From Cynocephalus volans (Eukaryota > Chordata > Mammalia > Dermoptera > Cynocephalidae): a DNA stretch of 64,000 nucleotides. Below, in pieces: positions 12,412 to 64,000 of the stretch. A program made the translations under genes and the position numbers. The first letter of the stretch is position 1, and each line of letters starts with the position of its first letter. The notes below the pieces were generated by a model. The model worked only from the letters and a program-made list of their open reading frames with translations, had not been told where the DNA came from and did not search any database. The stretch spans positions 17,504,130 through 17,568,129 of the forward strand of contig NC_084475.1 of NCBI RefSeq assembly GCF_027409185.1, in the 5' to 3' direction.

Positions 12412-14129
12412 AATACTCCACCGCTCAATGTGGTATCTGAATTAATTAAGGTGCTAAATAAATGTTTGTTGAATTAACAAAAGAGTGAATAAATGAACAG
12501 AGTGGAGATGAAATAAAATCATTCTGGACCAAGGAAAGCTGGGGACAAGATTTATAGAGGACCCTGAATGGCAGACTTTGAAGCTTGCATTTCATTCTGT
12601 AGTCAATGTAGTTTTGAGCAAGGGAGTGAGTTTGTGTTTTTGAGGGAGAATTCTGCCAGCGGTGTGCTGTGTGCCCTGACAGAGAAAACATTTAGGCGGG
12701 GAAACCAACGAGGTTATACGGAGTTTTGCCTCTTCAGATTGAAATGAAATATTTTAGAAACATATAAGGCAGAGTGATAACTTTTGCAGATCTGGCTTCT
12801 TGGCCCAAAGTTTTCCCAGGTTGGGAATGATGCAGTGTATCAGCTTAAGGTCACTGGATTACTGCCAGAGCTCAATTAGGAAACTGTGCCTGTAGGGTAG
12901 CCTACATTTTCCGTACTTTTCCTAGCTGGAAACTGCCAGATGGCCATGTCAGAAGGATCTGTCATGCCTCGCAAGGCTGTTGTTAACTCTTTTACCACCA
13001 AATGCTAAAGTGGTCTATTCCAGAAGTGGGCCCTGACATGTCCTTGTAACTGACTGAAGTGGAAGCACAAATGCCAGAGCAGCTAAGGCCACCAGAGAAT
13101 AGGACCTAAGTGCCTTGGGTATTTTGGCACAGCCTTGGTAGTTTGTTGACCTTGACTCTTAGCATCGTTCAAAGGAATTGTTCAGACTTATCTCCGGCTT
13201 CTTTTGCTGCAGTGGTGAAGAGGTTGAGCTCTGGAGGGTGAAATTTTAGTTAAGACCATCACTTGGCCTCCCACTGTGTTTCCTGCAGTGACCCTCCCCT
13301 AATCTACACACCTAATCCTCTTGTGTCACCAACTCCCCATGCTTTCCTTGAGATGACTCCTAATATTGCCCTAAGAGCAACGGAGAAGATTTGGCCCAAG
13401 GAACCAGTAACAGTGTCCCCACCTCGGGTTAGTCCTTTTGGGGAAGACGTAGTCTGCCACAGTACTTCCTGTCCACCCATGCTGGTGCCCTCACAGGTGT
13501 GAGCGGGCTGTTGATACTGCACATTCATGTCAGCCAGAGGCAACCAAATAGAATGACAGCTTCAGGCTTAGGTTCCTAAGGAGGACTCAGCTGAGCAACC
13601 CACAGGAGCCGGAGGGCCTTGCTGTGGATGCCAGGATGTGGGACTCCTCGGCCTCCATCCCAAGGGCATCTGATAAGTGTGGCCTTTACATAGCACCCAT
13701 CGAAGCTTCCATCTACCAAGTGAGAGGTGACAACAGACAGGTGAGGAGCTTACTAATAAAAATGCTTATCAAGCTGGGGGCACACTCAAGGTGTTTCAGA
13801 ACACTCTCCTAATACGACTTCAGAGAGAGCCTGCCTGAGGATGAGGAGAGGTGTGCTGTTTACAGACAAGGGCAGCAGCGCTGTTATGGCTACTGACGTG
13901 CTCCAGCCCCCCAGTCTGCCCTTCACTGTTTGTTACCCAATGTAATTGACAAGTTTGGTGAAGGGACTTGCATTAACTTCGCCCATTTCAGCCTACAATC
14001 ACACTGTTAGCCTGGAGAATAGAGAAAGGAACAGTGCCACTTGAGCAAAACTTGCGATGCAGGAATAATTCTAAAGTTTTTGTTTGTTTGTTTGTAAAAA
14101 GATTGGGTTCCATCACATTGACTTGAGTA
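12412..14129. other. Intergenic, no gene recognised
   Basis: An L2/MIR-like tail (AAATAAATGTTTGTTGAATT) at 12456-12480, and a (TTTG)n run near 14083-14095. Otherwise nothing I can name. Confidence 0.45.
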
Positions 14130-15130
14130 TTTACATTTGCCTTCCTAGTTTTCATTCTCTCAATCCTCTGCAGTCTGTCTTCTATCCCTGAATCCTGTTG
14201 AATTCATGTCCAGTAAGGACACCAGTGACCCTCTAATGCCTGGGACCTCTCTTATTTCTCATTCTGTTTAACGTCTTTGGCCTTTGGCTCTGTTGACCCC
14301 ACACAATTTTAAACTCTCTCTTGGTGACCAGGACTCTCTCCTGATTCCCCTTTCACCTCTCTAGCTGTTTATCAGCATCCTTCCCTGGTTCTTGCCCATA
14401 TACTGACTCTCAATATTTGGAGTTTTTCAGAATTCTGCCCTTGGTCTTCTCTCTGTATCTGTGTATACCTGCGCACAAACACACACACATGCACACACCT
14501 GAGCGACACAGTACTCCCACCAGTAACTTCATTTCATCCTTGGGTATTGTATTAGTAACTGTTGATTACAACAAAATACCTGGAACTTGGTACTGTATAA
14601 GAAAATGAAATTTATTGCTTATAGTTTCAGAGGCTAGAAGTCCAAAGTCCAGGAACCACATCTGGTGAGTCTTCTTTGGTGGTGGCTTTATAGCAATGCA
14701 GGAGTTTCACATGGCAGAAAATGGCAGAGCAGAGAGAGAGAGACTAACCTCTCATGTGCTCTTTCAAAGCCCTCAGAACCACACCCCTGACCACCATTAT
14801 TAATCCATTCACTGTGGCATGGTCCTACAATCTAATCACCTCTTCCAGGCCCCACCTTTCAATTACCATAATAGGATTTCCCACCCTCCCAACAGTCACA
14901 GTGGGGGTCAAGTTTCTAATACATAAAACTTGGGAGACACAACTCAAGCTTCAGTGAGTTTGGAGAGGACAGTCAATCCACTACAGATATATCCCCATTC
15001 AACTGTTTCCCCTCTGTGAGGCCTTCCTCAACTCCCTGGGCACTGGCTCCCATAGCAACTTCTCCATTTCTCATTTATAGCATTTATCATTCTGCATATT
15101 TCCTCCTCCTTTTATTTTGAAAATTTTCAA
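14130..15130 (+). mobile_element. L2-like repeat split by an LTR
   Basis: 14130-14547 (AGGACACCAGTGACCCTCTA, GTCTTCTCTCTGTATCTGTG) and 14986-15130 (AGGCCTTCCTCAACTCCCTG, CTCATTTATAGCATTTATCA) read as one old L2-like piece interrupted by the MaLR LTR at 14548. Confidence 0.5.
14548..14985 (-). mobile_element. MaLR (MST-like) solitary LTR
   Basis: TGTATTAGTAACTG start, AAATTTATTGCTTATAGTTT near it, and CCACTACA end. Flanked by GGTAT / GATAT, a 5-bp duplication with one change. Same family as the copies at 29875, 32644 and 37311. Splits an L2-like repeat. Confidence 0.78.
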
Positions 15131-15214
15131 ATACACATTCACACTGCATTTTAATAGATTACAACCTTGATGAGCGAGACTGTTAGTTCCCACCAGTATC
15201 CATCCTCTGCTTTC

Positions 15215-15600
15215 TTAATAATAGAACTCATAACTTTTAGCTGGTTACGTGGCCACTTGGAATACAGGCTACACTTCCCAGCCTTCCTTGCAGTTAGGTG
15301 TGCCCCAGTGACTAAGTTCTGGCCGATGGGATGTAAGGGGAAGTGTGTGTGTATGTCAGTGCCCCTGCACACTACGTCAAGGAAATGTGCTTCAAGGGAG
15401 AAGCTTTGATGTTCTTCACCCTTGGAAGTGGAAGATACATTGGGATAATGGCAAAGCAGCAAGACAGAAGGAACCCTTGTCCCTGATGACGAGAAACAAG
15501 ACCACCTGCATCCACAGAGCTTCATTATCAGGACTGACATCTAAGACTTCCCATGTCAACATGAGTTACTATTTGATCCAAGAAATTTTTTGCTCAGGAA
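15215..15600. repeat. Old mammalian interspersed repeat, family not assigned
   Basis: CAGCCTTCCTTGCAGTTAGG, TAAGTTCTGGCCGATGGGAT and AGCAAGACAGAAGGAACCC look like a repeat I have met in many mammalian loci, but I cannot name the family. The 103-129 codon open frames here are chance. Confidence 0.45.
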
Positions 15601-16483
15601 GATTAGCCTGTAAACCAATAACTCACTGTTTGCTTCAGGAAATTTATGGAAAATAATTTACTCTAACAAAAGTTTGCTCATCTTGGCAAATAACCTTCTC
15701 AGGATGATAGATTGCTCACCTGGGCAAACTCACTTGTCAAACTGTGTACTCATCAAGACTCGAATCTTCAAGTTGTGCCCACCAGGCCTAAACCATTACA
15801 TCACAAACCTGGCCCAAGCCTACTTTGATCTCAGTATTTAGAGACCTGCCTTGAGCACTTGAGCCAAGACTCCAGACCCTGAAACTTCCATCTGGACCTT
15901 CCCCTTCTGATGCACCAAGAGTGTTAGGTGCTCTTTTCTGCTGCAGTTGGTTTAATCACTTTTGTTTTTGGCTCATTGGCAGGTTATTCTGGTGGTCTTT
16001 TGGGGAGTCAGCGGTGATTGTGGAAGTGCTATACCACAGAGACTTCATTCACAGAGAGGGGCCTAAACTTTTATCTCATCATGACACTTTTACTTTGGGA
16101 TTTTGGTCACTGGCAGCCAAACCTGATCACAGTACACTTCCCTACTCCCCACTCCATACCATAGTCATCTTTATGCCCCACACAGTGTCACATAAAAAGA
16201 GCTCCATGCACATGAGTGAAAAGAATGAGGACTGACTAGATCTTTTCATTTAACTCTGCAGCATGTTGCTCCATAGAATTTCTTGTAGATTTTGGACACC
16301 TGCCAAATTTAAAAACAGTCAAATGTACCATAATTTATACATCTAAATAAGTGTTGTTTTCTTCAAATTATCCACCTCGTGAGTTTGTTCGTGTATCTTG
16401 ATAACATTGCTATTGCTTGAGACATTTTCGAATACCTCTTTTGTAATTAATTACATCTTGATTTGCCATCCTCGATGGGGACA

Positions 16484-16960
16484 AATTGTCTTTTTTGTTA
16501 AAAATATTTTATTATGGGTAATTTCAAGCATGCACAAATGTAGACAGAATAGTAGAATGAACAATTACCAAGTAAGGACCAACCTTATTTCATCTATGCC
16601 CTTGCACCTTCTTTCTCCATCTGGATTATTTTGAAGCTAATCCCAGATGTCATATCGTTTCACCCAAAAATATTTATTTCAGTGTGTATCACTATAAGAT
16701 AAGGATTCTTTTTTTTCAACATCTTTAAGTCCTAGGCATAAGGCTTCTTTAAAAAATATTACCATGGGCTGGCCGGTGAGCTCAGTTGGTTAGAGCACAG
16801 TGTTATAACACCAAGGTCAAGGGTGCAGATCTCCAAACTGGCCAGCTGCCAATAAATAAATAAAAATATTAGCCATAATATCATTATCCCACCTCCAAAA
16901 TTAATAATAATTTCTTAATAGCATTATATGTTCAAATAGTGTTTAAACCTGTTTTATAAA
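16484..16960 (-). mobile_element. Old L1-type 3' UTR fragment, split by a SINE
   Basis: TTTATTATGGGTAATTTCAAGC, TTTGAAGCTAATCCCAGATG and, past the SINE, CATTATCCCACCTCC and AATAATAATTTCTTAATAGC are segments of old L1M 3' ends. The similar stretch at 28260-28960 is related. Confidence 0.6.
16766..16860 (+). mobile_element. tRNA-Ile-derived SINE monomer (CYN-like)
   Basis: GGCTGGCCGGTGAGCTCAGT with A box GAGCTCAGTTGGTTAGAGC, close to tRNA-Ile, tail GCCAGCTGCCAATAAATAAA. TSD-like AAAAATATTA on both sides (about 16752-16761 and 16862-16871). Inserted into an old L1-type repeat. Confidence 0.88.
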
Positions 16961-17439
16961 AATTTTTACTATTTGTTCAAATCAAGATGGAAATAAAATT
17001 CGTATGTTGGACTTGGTTGATGACTCAAGTCTTTTTTCTTCCAAAATTTTAATTAAAAAATTAGGAAATGGGAAAATGTCTACAAATCCTAAGTATATGG
17101 CTCAGTAAATTTCCCAGTCTCCTTTAATCTATAGATTGGCCCTTCTCTTCTTTTTTCCTTTGGAATTTATTTGAAAAAGAATATTTGTCTTGTAGTGTTT
17201 CCCACTGTCTGTAATTCGCCCATTGTTTCCCATGGTGTCATTTAGCATGTTCCTCTGTTCTCTATTTCCTGTAAATTGGTGGTTGCGTTTAGAGGCTTAT
17301 CAGATCAGGTCGATTTTTTGGCAAGACCATTTCAGTAGGTGCTGCTGTTTATGCCTATCAAGAGGCTGATCATACCTGGGTTGGCTCTTTTTCAAAGCTT
17401 CTCTTGAGAGTGGATGTGATTTCTACCAACAGGCAAAAG

Positions 17440-17760
17440 CCAGTCAGACTGAGTCTAGTGGATGACGTTAGTGATTAAGCTGGAAAATGATGGTTTGGGT
17501 TGAATAACAAGGTGTGATCAAGTAATGAATGGTTTGCTTGTGTGGCTGGTAAACCAGCCCTGAAGGAAATTCCAGAACAGTTCCAAAAACGTTCTGTGCA
17601 ATGGCAACGTCAAATGTACAGCCACCCAAGATGACTAGTGTGCACGGAACAACAGTGACATTGATGGAGAAATTGTAGGTTTGCTGTAAAGCCAGCTTTG
17701 TGGTGTAGGTGGATATGCGAAGTGTCCCTTTTTTAGGGACTCCTGCATGTTTCAATGTGT
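17440..17760 (+). mobile_element. Possible mariner-type transposase relic
   Basis: In one plus frame from 17561 the bases read LKEIPEQFQKRSVQWQRQMY, which resembles the IPE-x-x-FQ-x-x-x-x-QW-x-R segment near the C-terminus of mariner-family transposases. Stops and frame breaks on both sides show decay. The antisense strand is open for 95 codons here but encodes nothing I know. Just upstream of the CpG island. Confidence 0.35.
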
Positions 17761-18499
17761 ATCACACTTAGGTTTTAAAATTGGAGCTGGAAATGCTGTT
17801 GTCTTGCTGAAGGGCAGACCTGGACTCGTGTCTGAGTTGGAACCCACAGGCTGACACTGCCGTGGCTGTGTGACTACTGTGACAGGGCTGCTGCTGGGTT
17901 CCACTGAGCCCTGTGTTTGTCTCATCTCCATTACTCGGCAAGAATGCGGTCAGGGCGCTGCAGTCAACTTTTTTTTGTTCTTCTGAGCAGTCAACAAAAA
18001 ATGAGGAAGCACAGGGGGAACCTCCACGCCGGCCAGAGGCGAGCATCAGGGCAGGCTCCCAGCCGCCACCCTGGCCGGGATATTTGGACACCTCGCGACT
18101 TCCCGTCCCAGCCCAGCGGAACCCCTCCCGGCGCCCGCCCGCAGGCGATCTGGGTCTCGCTCCACCTCCGCCGTCTGCACGTGGAGCCCCGCCCCTCGAG
18201 GAGCCACGCCCCGTGACGCAAAATTGGGAGGAGCCACAGGCCGCCCGGCAAGACCCGCTTTGCGCCGGGGCGAGGCCTTCTCCAAGCTCCTCCCACGCCC
18301 GGCGGTGTTGAGCTCGCGCCTGCGCACCTCAGTCTCAGTCCCAGCTGTCACCCCCTCCCCCTCCTTAGCAACGGTCGCCCGCTCCCGCCTCCGCCCCCTC
18401 GGCCGCGTTCGCGCACGCGCGCTCCTGTCGGTGCCCGGCCCCGCCCTTCCCGTCACCGTAACAACCACTCGTGCAGTCGCCGCGCCCCTCCTAGCTCCC

Positions 18500-18637
18500 G
18501 CCCCCCCCCGGCCCCCTCCCCGGAACCGGCGGACTAGCAGCGGCCGCCGAGCAGTGGAGCGGCCACCGCAGCGCGGAGCCGCCGGCATGAGCGCCCCGCG
18601 CCGCCACGCGTCCCGGGCCCGGCCTTTCTGACAAGAG
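18500..18637 (+). other. SEC14L1: SEC14L1 exon 1, non-coding (5' boundary approximate)
   Basis: The 3' boundary is inferred from a donor ACAAGAG/GTAGGC at 18637/18638 inside the CpG island. It would join to the acceptor TTTTGCAG at 20689-20696. No transcription start can be fixed from sequence; the start given is nominal. The main ATG is in the next exon, so this exon is 5' UTR. Other upstream first exons are known for this gene in mammals but I cannot see any here. Confidence 0.6.
18587..18631 (+). other. Upstream ORF in the 5' UTR of SEC14L1
   Basis: ATG at 18587 with G at -3 and A at +4 opens a 14-codon frame (MSAPRRHASRARPF) that ends with TGA at 18629-18631, six bases before the inferred exon 1 donor. 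If transcription starts upstream of it, scanning ribosomes would meet it before the main ATG, so it could reduce translation of SEC14L1. The peptide itself is just arginine-rich, GC-driven sequence and need not be functional. Confidence 0.5.
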
Positions 18638-19499
18638 GTAGGCACGCGTCGCCACGGAGGGCTCTGAGCGCGCCCCCGCCCCCGCCCCGCCGGGCCCGGC
18701 GCCTCCGGGCGGGCCTCCGACTCCCGCCCGCCCGCCCGCTGCGCCCGGCCTGCCCCGGCCTGAGCCCGGAGCGGGCCCTCCTCCCGCCGCCCCCCCGGAC
18801 TTCCCGCTCCCGGGGCCCCTCTTGGCGGGGAGCGGAGTTCGGGGTCCGGAGCCAGCCCCCGGCCCACCTCCCCGGGTCCCCGCCGGGAGCAGCCGCACTG
18901 GACCTCTCCTGAGGGGTCCCGAGTGCCCGGCGCCCCTCGAGCCCGCTCGGGGTGTGTTCATTGGGTCTGGCCACTGACTAGTTTTGAAACACCAATTGTC
19001 ATGCACTAGAGGCGGCCCCGGTCCTGGATGCCACTTGGCCGCTGTCACTCCGGATGCCCGCGCAGGGCGTTTATCTGGACCAGAGAGAGCATCGGAAGCT
19101 GGGAGCTGGCAGCGGTTCAGAGGCTCGTGAAATAGGCGGGTCCTTTAGTGTAGTCGCTTCGGGTTCTGCCAGGCGGCGGAATCCTGAGTGGACGGTACAG
19201 TTGCTTAAATGGGCGTTAGGCTTTTTTACATCTCCTCCCCACCCCTACCTGTGCCCGGTAATCATCCTCCCCTTATCTAGGATTAGTTTTAAAATACCTT
19301 AAAATAAATTTTAAACAGGTTATTAGATTCTCGCTGTGCACTGGCATTGTAAGGTCTACAAAACTAAATAGAACGAGGTCCCAGCGCACCAGGACTTGTC
19401 AGTCCCAGAAAATCAAGATTAATGAAGGCTCAGGTTGAGTTTGGAGAACTTGGGAGTTTGGCTCTGATTCTCATGATGTTAGAGCTGGACGTCTTTCAA

Positions 19500-19615
19500 G
19501 ATCACCTCCCTCAAAACCTCGTTTTATAGAGGTATAACTGAGTCCCAGGGGAGTTGGGTGCCTTGCTTGAGGTCACGCAGGGTTATTTCTTAGCAGTTTT
19601 GTCAGATAGGCTCCT
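19500..19615 (+). repeat. MIR-like fragment in intron 1
   Basis: TTTTATAGAGGTATAACTGA and TGCTTGAGGTCACGCAGGGT, diverged MIR core. Confidence 0.5.
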
Positions 19616-20347
19616 TGTGGATACTCAGTTTTGTACTTTTGAATATACTCTCACCATATTCAGCATAAAATAACACTCTTGATGATTATCCTCAGCAGGA
19701 TAGGTAGGCATATTGCATTTATTTTTCTTCCTTTTTAGTAGGGAAGTAAAGAGTCACAGAGGCTTCTGAATACAAGTGTGTTTTCAGGAAAATCCACGTA
19801 GGCTGACACTGGAGTGCGACCTGGAATGTGACGAGAGTATGTACCTGGCAGGAGGGTTCTTTGACATGTGTATTAAGCTTGAGCATCGATTACTTGCAGA
19901 TATCACAGCTATTTGAGGCTGGAGATTTCAGTGGAGCTTCTTTAGCCAGAGTACTTGGCATCTCTGCCATTTTGAAGACAGGTCCCTGAAATTGTAGTGG
20001 ACACAGTTAGGAGAAAGGAATTGACAAAAGTTTCCTCTGAAGCTGGCTTTCGAGGAGTATTCCATAATTTGAGATAAAATAGTATTTTTTTCCACTTTTA
20101 TTTTCGTGTTTCCCCAGAGCTAATATCTTAACATGTTACCATTTCATTTGGCTGCTGCTAGAAGTTGTTCCAGAGAAAATGATTCAAGCACTCATTCTAT
20201 CGGTTATTAGAATTGAAACGTAACTTTTCGTTGTTGGAAATGACTCAGATCATCTAACCCAATGCGGGGGCCCAGTGATGCTGATAAGGGGAATGGAGTC
20301 CTCCATCCACAGACCAGTGCTGTTTACCTCATTCCACTGGGGCTTCC

Positions 20348-20498
20348 TTTTTTTTTTTTTTTTTTTTTTTTTGTCTTTTTCGTGACCGGCACTCAGCCAG
20401 TGAGTGCACCGGTCATTCCTATACAGGATCCGAACCCGTGGTGGGAGCGTCACTGTGCTCCCAGCGCCGCACTCTCCTGAGTGCGCCACGGGCTCGGC
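20348..20498 (-). mobile_element. Distinct tRNA-derived SINE variant
   Basis: On the minus strand: GGGCCGAGCCCGTGGCGCAC, then GCGGCGCTGGGAGCACAGTG in place of the usual CTGATAACACCAAGG anticodon segment, B box GGGTTCGGATCC, a shortened second unit GACCGGTGCACTCACTGGCT, an end GAGTGCCGGTCACGAAAAAG and poly-A. TSD CCACTGGGGCTTCC at 20334-20347 and CCACTGGGGCTTTC at 20499-20512, one mismatch. Related to, but clearly different from, the other copies. Confidence 0.8.
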
Positions 20499-20726
20499 CC
20501 ACTGGGGCTTTCTTTGCCTTTTCTTATTACCTCCCTCTACCTTGTGTATTTAAGTATCAACTTTTGATTTTTGCGTGCATAGAGTCATGATCTGTTGTGG
20601 TCCCTTTCTACCTTTAGAATGGAATATGATGTGTCAGTGCAGATTTAATTTTTTTCTGTATCATGGTTATTTATCACATATGTTTATGTTTTGCAGGAGT
20701 GAGAGGATTGCTGTTATACTACAATC

Positions 20727-64000
<43,274 letters not shown>

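Larger units (their letters stand above)
18040..18960 (+). promoter_or_regulatory. SEC14L1: CpG-island promoter of SEC14L1
   Basis: A sharp block of very high G+C with many CpG dinucleotides, the only one in the window. No TATA box is visible. Candidate sites read directly: GC boxes around 18186-18196 and 18438-18447, an inverted CCAAT box (ATTGG) at 18223-18227 next to a TGACGCAA CRE/ATF-like motif, a CGTCA half site at 18451-18455, and NRF1-like motifs GCGCACGCGC at 18411-18420 and GCGCCTGCGCA at 18316-18326. This layout is typical of a housekeeping promoter with dispersed start sites. Long open frames on both strands here (up to 273 codons) are a by-product of the base composition. Confidence 0.85.
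18638..20696 (+). other. SEC14L1: SEC14L1 intron 1
   Basis: GC-rich for the first 320 bp as part of the CpG island, then ordinary sequence with a MIR-like piece and the variant SINE at 20348. Assigned by the donor at 18638 and acceptor at 20696. Confidence 0.6.

Noticed and set aside
15151..15656. Overlapping 129- and 103-codon frames
   Set aside because: They lie in an old interspersed repeat and on opposite strands; no coding signal.
18046..18867. 273-codon open frame on the minus strand, and other 100-185 codon frames in the CpG island
   Set aside because: Composition effect: few stops in very GC-rich DNA. The peptides are Arg/Gly/Pro/Ala-rich with no domain, and several frames on both strands are open together.

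Overview
This is a placental-mammal genomic window and, apart from a tRNA relic and transposable elements, it holds one recognisable gene: the 5' two thirds of SEC14L1 (SEC14-like lipid binding 1) on the + strand. Eleven coding exons can be placed to the base, each with AG acceptor and GT donor. Spliced together they give 1476 nt, an open frame of exactly 492 codons. They cover the PRELI/MSF1 domain, a linker, the CRAL-TRIO N domain and most of the SEC14/CRAL-TRIO lipid-binding domain. The C-terminal GOLD domain (roughly the last 220 residues of the ~715-residue mammalian protein) lies beyond base 64000.

The organism is most likely a colugo (Dermoptera, e.g. Galeopterus). About 23 SINE copies here derive from tRNA-Ile and occur as monomers and head-to-tail dimers, most with target-site duplications (TSDs). 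That matches what is known of the CYN SINEs of flying lemurs. I see no Alu, B1/B2/ID, Can-SINE or ruminant repeats, which argues against primates, rodents, carnivores and ruminants. The species call is inference, not proof.

Layout: 1-18.0 kb is intergenic (or intronic to longer upstream transcripts) with SINEs, MIR, L2, old L1 and MaLR LTRs. 18.04-18.96 kb is a TATA-less CpG island with GC boxes, NRF1-like sites and an inverted CCAAT box; it holds a non-coding first exon with a 14-codon upstream ORF. Intron 1 is about 2.1 kb. The first coding exon (21 codons) is at 20.7 kb. Intron 2 is about 30 kb and is the repeat-rich part: most SINEs, three MaLR LTRs (one nested in an L1), old L1/L2 pieces, a tRNA-Gly relic and a large TTTC microsatellite. 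From 50.86 to 62.85 kb ten coding exons are packed with introns of 120 bp to 2.1 kb, and this stretch has only one of the 23 SINEs. One of these introns carries two adjacent pogo/Tigger-type DNA elements, another a 5'-inverted L1.

I found no undescribed gene system. The things most worth a second look are structural: a structurally distinct SINE variant at 20.35 kb, two severely 5'-truncated SINE insertions that still have TSDs, a microsatellite bracketed by a perfect 16-bp direct repeat, a twin-primed L1, a nested LTR-in-L1, and a perfect 11-bp hairpin.
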